Assembly (NCBI GenBank): GCA_964471115.1
Contig: CAYYFE010000013.1
Location: forward strand, 1-64,000
DNA: 64,000 bases
From: SYFT01 sp964471115
Lineage (GTDB): Bacteria; Acidobacteriota; Vicinamibacteria; Vicinamibacterales; SCN-69-37
Reading direction: 5' to 3'
A program made the position numbers and the translations under genes. How positions within the stretch are numbered: the first letter of the stretch is position 1; every line of letters begins with the position of its first letter. Under the pieces are notes generated by a model. It worked only from the letters and a program-made list of their open reading frames with translations. It was not told where the DNA came from and searched no databases. Positions 31,026 through 37,964 of this stretch are shown piece after piece.

Positions 31026-32104
31026 AGGAAGGCGGACATCCGCTGGGCGAGCACGTGGTGGGCCTCGCGGCCGATGAGGGACAGGTCCGGTGCGGCGGGC
31101 GTCATCACCGGCGCAAACCGGGTCTTCACCCGATGCTGCCGCGCCAGGGCGTCGTCAATCCGCGACATCGGCAGACGGCCGTCTTCCACGGCGTGGATGA
31201 CGGCTTCCAGGGCCGCCACCTGTTCCTCGAGCGTGGAGTTGCACAACAACACGACGTCGCAGCCGGCCGCCAGCGACGCCACCATCGCGTCAGGCAGCGG
31301 CCAGGTCGCCGCCACGGCCTTCATGCCCAGGTCGTCGCTGATGACCATGCCGTCGAACCCGAGCTCCCCTTTGAGGATGTCGTTGACGATCGTGGCCGAC
31401 AACGTGGCCGGCAGGGCGTCATCCATCGACGGCACCAGCACATGCGCCGTCATCACGGTCTGCAAGCCGGCCGCGATGGCCGCGCGGAAGGGAGCGAACT
31501 CCACCGCGCGCAGCCGGTCAGGTGGCTGCTCCACCAGCGGCAGCTCGAAGTGCGAGTCGGTGGAGGTGTCCCCATGGCCCGGAAAATGTTTGCCGCAGGC
31601 CACGATGCCTTCCCTGTGCAGGGTCGCCACCAGCTGCGCGCCGACGCGTGACACCAGGTCGGCCGACTCACCAAAGGCCCGATCCCCGATGACGGGGTTC
31701 TTCGGGTTGGTGTGGATGTCGAGCACCGGCGTGTAATCGAGATTGATGCCCACGGCGCGCAGCTCGGCCGCCAGCGCGGAGGCGAAGGCCTCGACCAGCG
31801 CGGCATCGCCGGCCCGGCCCAGAGTCACCATCGGCGGCCATTCGGTGAAGGGCTGTCGCAGCCGGGCCACGCGGCCGCCCTCCTGATCGACGCTGATCCA
31901 CAGCGGCCAGTCCCGCGCCATCGAGGCGGCCTCGCGCGACAGGTCGGCCACCTGCGCCGGTTCCGCGATGTTGCGCGCGAAGTAGATCACCCCGCCCAGG
32001 TCGAACTCGGCGGCCACCTTCTTCAAGTCGGCAGGCACGGTGTGCCCCGGGAAGCCGACAATCGCCAGCTGCCCCACGTGACGACGAAGATCGCGCAACG
32101 ACAT
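31022..32104 (-). CDS. nagZ: Beta-N-acetylhexosaminidase NagZ (GH3)
   Basis: Removes GlcNAc from muropeptides in peptidoglycan recycling. 360 aa from ATG 32104. GH3 landmarks: ISVDQEGGRVARL (about 71-83), the catalytic-His loop ACGKHFPGHGDTSTDSH (about 168-184), and nucleophile Asp in MVISDDLGMKAV (about 252). No signal peptide, as for cytoplasmic NagZ. The start is 9 nt after a TATAAT box, with no Shine-Dalgarno. First gene of a five-gene operon. Confidence 0.93.
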   Translation of the reverse strand: MSLRDLRRHVGQLAIVGFPGHTVPADLKKVAAEFDLGGVIYFARNIAEPAQVADLSREAASMARDWPLWISVDQEGGRVARLRQPFTEWPPMVTLGRAGDAALVEAFASALAAELRAVGINLDYTPVLDIHTNPKNPVIGDRAFGESADLVSRVGAQLVATLHREGIVACGKHFPGHGDTSTDSHFELPLVEQPPDRLRAVEFAPFRAAIAAGLQTVMTAHVLVPSMDDALPATLSATIVNDILKGELGFDGMVISDDLGMKAVAATWPLPDAMVASLAAGCDVVLLCNSTLEEQVAALEAVIHAVEDGRLPMSRIDDALARQHRVKTRFAPVMTPAAPDLSLIGREAHHVLAQRMSAFL

Positions 32105-32113
32105 GCGGGAAGA

Positions 32114-32133
32114 ATTATAAGGCCACCTATAAT
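32114..32133. promoter_or_regulatory. Divergent back-to-back -10 elements (nagZ / GHMP kinase)
   Basis: TATAAT on the minus strand (32119-32114) and TATAAT on the plus strand (32128-32133), 8 bp apart. Each sits 7-9 nt before a start codon (nagZ ATG 32104; kinase GTG 32141). No -35 hexamer is recognisable, and each -35 would fall in the other gene's 5' end, so the two promoters should compete. Confidence 0.6.
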
Positions 32134-32140
32134 CCTCTCT

Positions 32141-33148
32141 GTGCGCATCACCGCTTCCGCGCCGACCCGCATCGACCTGGCGGGCGGCACGTTCGACATC
32201 TGGCCGCTCTATCTCCTTCACGACCGCGCGCAGACCATCAATGCCGCGCTCTCGTTACGCGCGTCCTGCACGCTGACCTCACGCGCCGACGCGCGGGTCA
32301 TCCTGCGGTCGGAGGACACCGGTGAAACCATCGAGTCGCCCTCGGTGGCCGACCTCGACCTCGACCGCCTGCCGCTGGTGGCGCGGCTGACCCATCTCTT
32401 CCTGAACGGCGCCGGGCACGGCATCGAGGTGACGACACGATCCGAGTCGCCCGTCGGCGCTGGCATTGCCGGGTCCTCGGCCATGAACGTGGCGCTCACC
32501 GGCGGGCTCGCCGCGTTTGCGGGGCGAACGCTCTCAGACGATGAACTGCTGACGATCGCGATGAACGTCGAGGCCCAGGTCATTCGGGTGCCGACCGGCG
32601 CGCAGGACTATCGCCCGGCGCTGTATGGCGGCGTGTCGGCGGTGGAACTGACGCCGCACGGCGTCACCCGCGTGGCGCTACCGGTCGAACCCGAGGCGCT
32701 GGCCAGCCGCGTGGTGGTGGCCTATACGGGCGCGTCGCGCAACTCGGGCATCAACAACTGGGACGTGATGAAGCGCCGCATCGATGGCGATCCGGCGGTC
32801 GTCGAGGCCTTTGACGGCATTCGCGACGCAGCAGTCGGCATGCGTGACGCGCTCACGGCCGGCGACTGGATGTCGGCCGGGCAGCACCTGGCCAACGAGT
32901 GGCGCCGCCGCACGACCCTGGCGCCCGGCGTGACGACGCCCGCCATCACCGCCCTGCTCGAATCGGCCCTGGCCGCCGGCGCGTGGGCCGGCAAAGTGTG
33001 CGGCGCGGGTGGCGGCGGCTGCCTCTTCTGCCTCACGCCCCCTGAGCGTCAGGCCGCGGTCGCGGCCGCGCTCACGGCCGGCGGCGCCACCGTGCTGGGG
33101 TGTACGATCAGTGCGAAGGGCTTGGACGTATTGAGGATTGGGGATTGA
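32141..33148 (+). CDS. GHMP-family sugar kinase
   Basis: ATP-dependent small-molecule kinase (335 aa). GHMP motifs: substrate loop APTRIDLAGGTFDIWPLY (about 6-23), ATP loop ESPVGAGIAGSSAMNVAL (about 103-120), and motif 3 KVCGAGGGGCLFCLTP (about 285-300). Overall it resembles D-glycero-D-manno-heptose 7-phosphate kinases and fucokinase/galactokinase relatives; the substrate cannot be told. GTG start 7 nt after a TATAAT box. The last residues (LRIGD) and stop codon come from a GGATTGR heptamer array. Confidence 0.82.
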   Translation: MRITASAPTRIDLAGGTFDIWPLYLLHDRAQTINAALSLRASCTLTSRADARVILRSEDTGETIESPSVADLDLDRLPLVARLTHLFLNGAGHGIEVTTRSESPVGAGIAGSSAMNVALTGGLAAFAGRTLSDDELLTIAMNVEAQVIRVPTGAQDYRPALYGGVSAVELTPHGVTRVALPVEPEALASRVVVAYTGASRNSGINNWDVMKRRIDGDPAVVEAFDGIRDAAVGMRDALTAGDWMSAGQHLANEWRRRTTLAPGVTTPAITALLESALAAGAWAGKVCGAGGGGCLFCLTPPERQAAVAAALTAGGATVLGCTISAKGLDVLRIGD

Positions 33149-33160
33149 GGATTGGGGATT
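33131..33160. repeat. Family F heptamer array (GGATTGR units)
   Basis: Four tandem GGATTGR units that cross the stop codon of the GHMP kinase and end 4 bp before the next ATG. The stop TGA lies inside a unit. Confidence 0.8.
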
Positions 33161-33164
33161 TCTG

Positions 33165-33404
33165 ATGGCCAAGCCGATTGACGCGATTCGCACCCTGTAC
33201 TTCAACGCCACGAAGGCGACGGTTCAGAAGGATCTGACCAAGGCCATCGACCTGTTCAAGCAATTGACGACGGAGGAAGACCGCGAGAAGGCGGCCGTCT
33301 TCATGGACGGGTTGTCGCAGATGCGGTCGGAGTGGGGCGTCCGGCCATCGCCTCCTCCGCGTAAAACGACGAAGCGTTCGCCGGCGTCACGGTCACGGTC
33401 CTGA
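33165..33404 (+). CDS. Small helical protein of unknown function
   Basis: 79 aa. Residues 1-58 (starting MAKPIDAIRTLYFNATK) look like an ordered helical domain; the tail (RPSPPPRKTTKRSPASRSRS) is basic and disordered. Its 3' third overlaps the convergent rodZ-like gene by 104 bp, so the tail may be constrained by the opposite strand. No recognised family. Coding is plausible from the ordered N-terminal part but not proven. Confidence 0.5.
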   Translation: MAKPIDAIRTLYFNATKATVQKDLTKAIDLFKQLTTEEDREKAAVFMDGLSQMRSEWGVRPSPPPRKTTKRSPASRSRS

Positions 33405-34146
33405 CTTCCCCGGGCCGGCCCAGCGACCGCGCGGGTTTGCCCATGACGGTCCACGACACGGCGCCAGCGCTGCCCACCTGCAGCACGATCTCGCGCTTGG
33501 CCTCGAAGCGTTCGCGCTCACCCACCCCGAACACGCGACCCGGCAACGCCGCACCATCGGCCGTCACCTGAATCCAGCAGTTTGCGGTGGCCGTCAGTTC
33601 GATCCACACCGGCGCGGTTGACGCCGCCGGCGCGGGGGCGGGCGGGTCGACGGGCGCGGCCGGCGGTGGCACCACGGGTGCCGGCGTGGCGGCCGCGGCC
33701 GACGCAACGGTCTCCAGCACCGGCGTCGACGCGGGCGGCTCCGATTTCTGGCGGCTCCATTGCCACCAGACGACCGCGAACACCACCACGACCACCAGCA
33801 CGATGAGGGCAATGCGCAGGGCGGCGGCCGCGCGCCGCTGCTGCTCGAGGAAGGCGCGGTCATCGGGGGACACGCCGGTGACCACGGCCGGCTTGTCCTC
33901 GCGCCCCGCCTGGGCGGCCTGCTCCTTCAGGAACCACTCGATGACTTCGTCGGGATTGAGGCCCACTTCCTCGGCGTAGGCGCGCACGAACGCGCGGCTG
34001 AAGATGCCGCCCGGCAGCTTCGACAGATCGCCGCGTTCGAGCGCTTCGAGCGCCGCCGTCGAGATCTTGGTCGACAGCGCGATCTGTCTCAGCGAAATGC
34101 CGCGGCCTTCCCTGGCCTGCTTCAGATGGGCGCCGAATTCACTCAT
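33301..34146 (-). CDS. RodZ-like HTH membrane protein
   Basis: Bitopic protein of the RodZ type, linking MreB filaments to the envelope. An N-terminal HTH_25 domain (about 3-70, LKQAREGRGISLRQIALSTK then GIFSRAFVRAYAEEVGLNPDEV), a transmembrane helix (ALIVLVVVVVFAVVWW, about 112-127), an Ala/Pro-rich linker (about 135-178) and a C-terminal DUF4115 beta domain (VWIELTATANCWIQVTADG onward). 281 aa. Similar HTH-TM-DUF4115 proteins are annotated RodZ even without proof of MreB binding. Confidence 0.85.
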   Translation of the reverse strand: MSEFGAHLKQAREGRGISLRQIALSTKISTAALEALERGDLSKLPGGIFSRAFVRAYAEEVGLNPDEVIEWFLKEQAAQAGREDKPAVVTGVSPDDRAFLEQQRRAAAALRIALIVLVVVVVFAVVWWQWSRQKSEPPASTPVLETVASAAAATPAPVVPPPAAPVDPPAPAPAASTAPVWIELTATANCWIQVTADGAALPGRVFGVGERERFEAKREIVLQVGSAGAVSWTVMGKPARSLGRPGEVRTVTVTPANASSFYAEEAMAGRPTPTASATTRP

Positions 34147-34174
34147 GGGTCTTCATCTCAACTGCGCTGCGGGT

Positions 34175-34798
34175 CTAACTGTATCGCAGGCGGGCGACGG
34201 CCTCACGCGGTCCCAGCGCGCCGGGCACGATGCCCGCAGGCAGAAACACGGTGATCGCGGCCACACCCGCCGCGCCCGCCGCGCGACAGGTGGCGGCGTT
34301 GGCCGGGGTGACGCCGCCCACGGCGTGCACGGGCACCCGACTCACGGCGGCCACGGCGCGCAGCAGATCGAGACCGCCGGCCGGTTTGTCGCCGCTGCCG
34401 AACACCGCGCCGACATGCACGTAGTCGGCCTGACTGCGGGCCGCCGCCCCGGCGTCGTGGATGGACTGGCCGACCAGCACCGGCGCGTCAAAGAGCGCGC
34501 GCACCCGCGCCACCGGCCAGCCGTCGTCACGCAGATGGACGGCCGGGACGCCCACGGCCCGGGCCACGTCGGCGCGATCGTTGATGACGATTCGGGTCGG
34601 CGACCCGTCGGCCGCGCGCTGCAGGCCGCCGGCCAGTTCGGCCAGGCGCGCCGCGTCGAGCCAGGGTTCACGAAGTTGAATGCGATCGACGCCGGCGGCA
34701 ATTGCCTCGTCGAGCCAGCGCCGCGCCTGCGTGACGACCGCGCGATCGGTGCGCGCGTCCGGACAGGCGCGCCGGCAATCAGTGATGAGCGTCAGCAT
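34175..34798 (-). CDS. Thiamine-phosphate synthase family protein (ThiE/TenI)
   Basis: TIM-barrel enzyme of the ThiE family, which joins HMP-PP and thiazole phosphate. 207 aa from ATG 34798. Seen: LTLITD at the N-terminus, VDRIQLREPWLD (about 40), IVINDRADVARAVGVPAVHL (about 71-90), VLVGQSIHD, YVHVGAVFGSGDKPAGG and AVGGVTPANAATC. The usual REKD motif, whose Lys contacts pyrophosphate, is REPW here, so it could be a TenI-like or diverged enzyme. Overlaps the upstream small membrane-protein ORF by about 20 bp. Confidence 0.78.
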   Translation of the reverse strand: MLTLITDCRRACPDARTDRAVVTQARRWLDEAIAAGVDRIQLREPWLDAARLAELAGGLQRAADGSPTRIVINDRADVARAVGVPAVHLRDDGWPVARVRALFDAPVLVGQSIHDAGAAARSQADYVHVGAVFGSGDKPAGGLDLLRAVAAVSRVPVHAVGGVTPANAATCRAAGAAGVAAITVFLPAGIVPGALGPREAVARLRYS

Positions 34799-34973
34799 CG
34801 CCGGACCACCGGCTCGCGATGGCCGACAGCAGATCGCGCAGGCCGGCAAAGGCCGTGATGAGCCCCACCCCGCTGACCGCGCCGCGGGCGTACGCGTTTT
34901 CCATCAGGCCGTCGAGCCACGGCCACAGGTCGCCGAAGTAGTTGCGCTCCCACAACTGCGTCCAGGGCGCCAT
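34779..34973 (-). CDS. Small predicted membrane protein
   Basis: 64 aa from ATG 34973, but the open frame continues upstream to a probable start near 35036 (ATT preceded by GGAG), which would add the hydrophobic segment SRLLIAAYLLEAGLLLVMAPW and give two membrane helices (the second is SGVGLITAFAGLRDLL). Not recognised. Lies between rnhB and thiE in the same operon, overlapping thiE. Confidence 0.55.
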   Translation of the reverse strand: MAPWTQLWERNYFGDLWPWLDGLMENAYARGAVSGVGLITAFAGLRDLLSAIASRWSGDADAHH

Positions 34974-35065
34974 GACCAGCAGCAGGCCGGCCTCGAGCAG
35001 GTAGGCGGCGATGAGCAGTCGGCTGAAGAAGGAAATGGGCGGCTCCGGGCAGCGTGGCGGCTGCG

Positions 35066-35644
35066 TTACGTCTCGTCAGCGATGGTATCAGAGAGGTCGA
35101 ACAGCGTCGGCGGCCGGAACGTGCGACGGTGCGCCGGGGAGTAGCCGTGCCGGGCCACCGCGGCCAGATGGTCGGCCGTGGCGTACCCCTTGTGGCGATC
35201 GTAGCCGTAGCGCGGATCGGCCGCATGCAGCGCTCGCATCAGGTCGTCGCGATACACCTTGGCGACGATGGACGCGGCCGCGATGGCCGAGACGCGCGCG
35301 TCGCCGCCGATGACCGCCCGCTGGGCGATGGGCAGCTGCGGCAGCGGGAACCCGTCGACCAGCACCAGCCCCGGCTGGGGCTGCAGCTGCTCGACCGCGC
35401 GCCGCATGGCGGTGAGTGAGGCGCGATGGATGTTGAGGCGGTCGATCTCGTCCACCTCGATGACCGCCACCGCCCAGCTCACCGCGTGCGCCCGGACCTC
35501 GACCGCCAGCGCCTCGCGCTCGGCGGCGCGCAGCGCCTTCGAGTCGGCCAATCCGGGGATGTGGCGCTCCGGATCGAGAATCACCGCGCCGGCGACGACC
35601 GGGCCGGCCAGACAGCCGCGGCCGACCTCGTCGGCCCCGGCCAC
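35066..35644 (-). CDS. rnhB: Ribonuclease HII
   Basis: Removes ribonucleotides and RNA of RNA-DNA hybrids. Catalytic residues: DEVGRG near the N-terminus (Asp-Glu), Asp in VLVDGFPLP and Asp in AKVYRDDLM; terminal helix HKGYATADHLAAVARHGYSPAHRRTF. GTG 35644 leaves only four residues before DEVGRG. RNases HII normally have 10-15 more, and the frame stays open (RTLENAVRRLGFALVAGADE) to a CTG at 35704 that overlaps the rplS stop as CTGA, so the true start is probably further upstream than annotated. Confidence 0.93.
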   Translation of the reverse strand: MAGADEVGRGCLAGPVVAGAVILDPERHIPGLADSKALRAAEREALAVEVRAHAVSWAVAVIEVDEIDRLNIHRASLTAMRRAVEQLQPQPGLVLVDGFPLPQLPIAQRAVIGGDARVSAIAAASIVAKVYRDDLMRALHAADPRYGYDRHKGYATADHLAAVARHGYSPAHRRTFRPPTLFDLSDTIADET

Positions 35645-35700
35645 CAGCGCAAACCCGAGCCGCCGGACGGCATTCTCGAGCGTGCGTGACGCCCGCGTGC

Positions 35701-36045
35701 TCAGACGCGCTTCTTTTCCTTCATGCGCGCCGCCTTCCCGCGCAGGTCGCGCAGGAAGTACAGCTTCGCGCGGCGCACCTGGGCGCTGCGGACGACCTCG
35801 ATCTTGTCGATCGACGGCGAGTGCAGCGGGAAGATGCGCTCGACGCCCTGGCCGAACGACACCTTGCGCACCGTGAACGTCGCATTGGCGCCGCCGCGAT
35901 GCTGGCCGATCACCATGCCTTCGAACACCTGGATACGTTCCTTGTCGCCTTCGCGCACCTTCACGTGGACGCGCACGGTGTCGCCCGAACGCATTTCGGG
36001 ACGGTTCACCAGGTGGGGTTTCTCAATCATTTCTACCGCGTTCAT
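35701..36045 (-). CDS. rplS: 50S ribosomal protein L19
   Basis: Large-subunit protein L19 (114 aa). Landmarks: GDTVRVHVKVREGDKERIQVFEG (starting about 20), and the C-terminal VRRAKLYFLRDLRGKAARMKEK. ATG 36045 has AGGAG 6 nt upstream; the longer reading is rejected. Downstream of trmD in the canonical rpsP-rimM-trmD-rplS order. Confidence 0.97.
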   Translation of the reverse strand: MNAVEMIEKPHLVNRPEMRSGDTVRVHVKVREGDKERIQVFEGMVIGQHRGGANATFTVRKVSFGQGVERIFPLHSPSIDKIEVVRSAQVRRAKLYFLRDLRGKAARMKEKKRV

Positions 36046-36055
36046 GTCCTGCTCC

Positions 36056-36802
36056 TCACTGCCGGGGCCCGGGCCCCGCCTGTATCGCCTTGAGCGCCGC
36101 ACGTTCCTCGTCGGTCAGTGCCGCGCCCGCCAACAACTCCGGCCGCCGCGCCAGGGTGCGTCTCACCCGCTCGCGCGCCCGCCACTTCTCGATCTCGCCG
36201 TGATGCCCCGACAGCAACACGTCGGGCACGGCCCGCTCCCGGAACACCGCCGGGCGCGTGTAGTGCGGGTGATCGAGCACCCCCCGCACGAACGAATCCT
36301 GCGCCACCGACGCCTCGTCGCCCACCACCCCGGGCACCAGACGCGCCACCGCGTCGATCAGCACCAGCGCGGGCAACTCCCCGCCCGTCAGCACGTAGTC
36401 GCCGATGGAGACCTCATCGGTGACGAGCGCCTCGGTGACACGCTCGTCGACGCCTTCGTACCGGCCGCACAGGATGACCACACGCGCCATCCCGGCAAAC
36501 CGCGCCGCCATCTCGTGGGTCAACGTGCGCCCCTGCGGCGTCATCAGCACCACGGCCTGCGGCGCGCCGCGTTCGGCGGCCACCGCCTCCACCGCCCGGA
36601 ACAGCGGCTCGGGCTTCATCACCATGCCCGGTCCGCCGCCAAACGGCACGTCATCCACCACCCGGTGCCGGTCGGTCGTGTAGTCGCGCAGGTCCCGCGC
36701 CTTCACCTCGACCAGCCCCCGCTCCTGCGCCCGGGCGATGACACCTTCCGCCAGCAGCGCCTCGACCATCGCGGGAAAGATCGTGACGACATCAATGGTC
36801 AC
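36056..36802 (-). CDS. trmD: tRNA (guanine-N1)-methyltransferase
   Basis: Methylates G37 of tRNAs using SAM; trefoil-knot (SPOUT) enzyme. 248 aa with IDVVTIFPAMVEALLAEGV, VDDVPFGGGPGMVMKPEPLF (about 49-68), knot motifs ILCGRYEGVDERV and SIGDYVLTGGELPALVLIDA, and the C-terminal DNA/tRNA-binding domain (LLSGHHGEIEKWR). Overlaps rimM by 11 bp. Confidence 0.97.
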   Translation of the reverse strand: MTIDVVTIFPAMVEALLAEGVIARAQERGLVEVKARDLRDYTTDRHRVVDDVPFGGGPGMVMKPEPLFRAVEAVAAERGAPQAVVLMTPQGRTLTHEMAARFAGMARVVILCGRYEGVDERVTEALVTDEVSIGDYVLTGGELPALVLIDAVARLVPGVVGDEASVAQDSFVRGVLDHPHYTRPAVFRERAVPDVLLSGHHGEIEKWRARERVRRTLARRPELLAGAALTDEERAALKAIQAGPGPRQ

Positions 36803-37322
36803 GTCCGCCTCCCGTCACGTTCGCCTCGAGCAGCCCCTCGGGCGGCGCAATCACGATGCGCCTCGCGGTCACATCCACCTCGCGGCAGATCTCCTGGGCC
36901 AGCGGGATCAGCACTTCCCCGCGTGCCCCGTCCACGCCCAGCACCGCCTGCGCGGCGCCGTCGTACACCCGCGCGACCCGTCCCACCACGGCGCCCCGAT
37001 CGGTCACCACGTCACATCCGACCAGGTCGCCGAAGTAATACGACCCGGTCGGCAACGCGGGCCGCGCCGTCTCCGGCGCGCTGAGCACCGCGTCGCGCAA
37101 CGCCTCGGCGGCCTCGATCGAGTCGACGCCGGTGAATCGCACCACCCAGCGATCGCCCTGCGGCCGGCTCGCCGCCACCGTCAGTGGCTGCGTGCGGCCC
37201 GCCCGCTCCAGCGTCAGACCGGCGCCCTTCCGGAACCGTGTCGCGCCGAAGTCGGTGTCCGACTCGACGACGACATCGCCCTTGAGCCCGTGCGGCCGGA
37301 CGATGCGCCCGACGCGGACCAC
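36792..37322 (-). CDS. rimM: 16S rRNA processing protein RimM
   Basis: Assembly factor for the 30S head, binds S19. 176 aa: N-terminal RimM domain beginning VRVGRIVRPHGLKGDVVV and C-terminal PRC barrel with YYFGDLVGCDVVTDRGAVVGRVARV (about 92-116) and EVLIPLAQEICREVD. GTG start 37322, 7 bp after khpA. Highly standard context. Confidence 0.95.
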   Translation of the reverse strand: MVRVGRIVRPHGLKGDVVVESDTDFGATRFRKGAGLTLERAGRTQPLTVAASRPQGDRWVVRFTGVDSIEAAEALRDAVLSAPETARPALPTGSYYFGDLVGCDVVTDRGAVVGRVARVYDGAAQAVLGVDGARGEVLIPLAQEICREVDVTARRIVIAPPEGLLEANVTGGGRDH

Positions 37323-37329
37323 GGCGGCC

Positions 37330-37569
37330 TCAGTCGCGGAAGTCGACGGTCACGCGTTCCCCGTCGAGTTCGCCGGCGGCGGCCGCCAGCGTCCGGATCG
37401 CCGACGCGGTCCGGCCCTGCCGGCCGATCACCCGGCCGAGATCGCCGTCGGCCATCGTCAGCTCGATGATCATCGAGCCGCGGCGCGGCACCTCGACCAC
37501 GTCCACCTCGTCGGGCTGGCTCGCCAGCGCGCGCGCGACGACTTCCACGACGTCGCGGGCGCGGCTCAC
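37330..37569 (-). CDS. khpA: KH-domain RNA-binding protein KhpA
   Basis: Small (79 aa) type II KH-domain RNA-binding protein, found between rpsP and rimM in many bacteria. The KH signature is VIGRQGRTASAIRTLAAA (about 49-66). Overlaps the rpsP stop by 4 bp (start at 37569), supporting coupling. KhpA acts in RNA chaperoning or cell-division control in other bacteria. Confidence 0.93.
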   Translation of the reverse strand: MSRARDVVEVVARALASQPDEVDVVEVPRRGSMIIELTMADGDLGRVIGRQGRTASAIRTLAAAAGELDGERVTVDFRD

Positions 37570-37847
37570 GATGCCGCCGGCGCGGCGTCCGCCGCAGGGG
37601 CCTCGGCCGCCGGCGCGGGCGTCCGTGCCAGCAGCGTCCGCAACGTGTCGGACGGCTGCGCGCCGGTCTTCATCCAGTGCGCCAGCCGCTCGCGATCGAG
37701 CACCAGCGTCTCAGGCGAAGTCCGCGGGTCGTAGTGCCCGAGAATCTCGATGAACCGCCCCTCACGCGCCGCCGCGTGTTCCGTCACCACAATGCGGAAG
37801 AACGGACGATTCTTCGACCCCGCCCGCCGCATACGAATTACGACCAT
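37566..37847 (-). CDS. rpsP: 30S ribosomal protein S16
   Basis: Ribosomal protein S16 (93 aa). MVVIRMRRAGSKNRPFFRIVV at the N-terminus and RFIEILGHYDPR (about 32-43). The C-terminal extension is Ala/Pro-rich. ATG 37847 has a GAGGGAGAG purine tract; the longer reading into the upstream decamer repeats is rejected. First gene of the rpsP-khpA-rimM-trmD-rplS-rnhB operon. Confidence 0.96.
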   Translation of the reverse strand: MVVIRMRRAGSKNRPFFRIVVTEHAAAREGRFIEILGHYDPRTSPETLVLDRERLAHWMKTGAQPSDTLRTLLARTPAPAAEAPAADAAPAAS

Positions 37848-37900
37848 CTGTCTCTCCCTCTGCTGTCCTTCGGCGGCCCACACACCGGGCCGCCCCACGT

Positions 37901-37964
37901 ATTGCCACTTGCCGCCACTTGCCGCAACTTGCCGCAACTGGCCGCCACTTGCCGCTACTTGCGC
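37901..37964. repeat. Family D decamer array (CTTGCCGCCA units)
   Basis: Five to six tandem decamers CTTGCCGCCA/CTTGCCGCTA. Overlaps the 3' end of ffh, whose stop codon (AAG TAG on the minus strand) belongs to the terminal unit GCAAGTAGCGGC. Other copies at 43262 and 53501. Confidence 0.85.
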
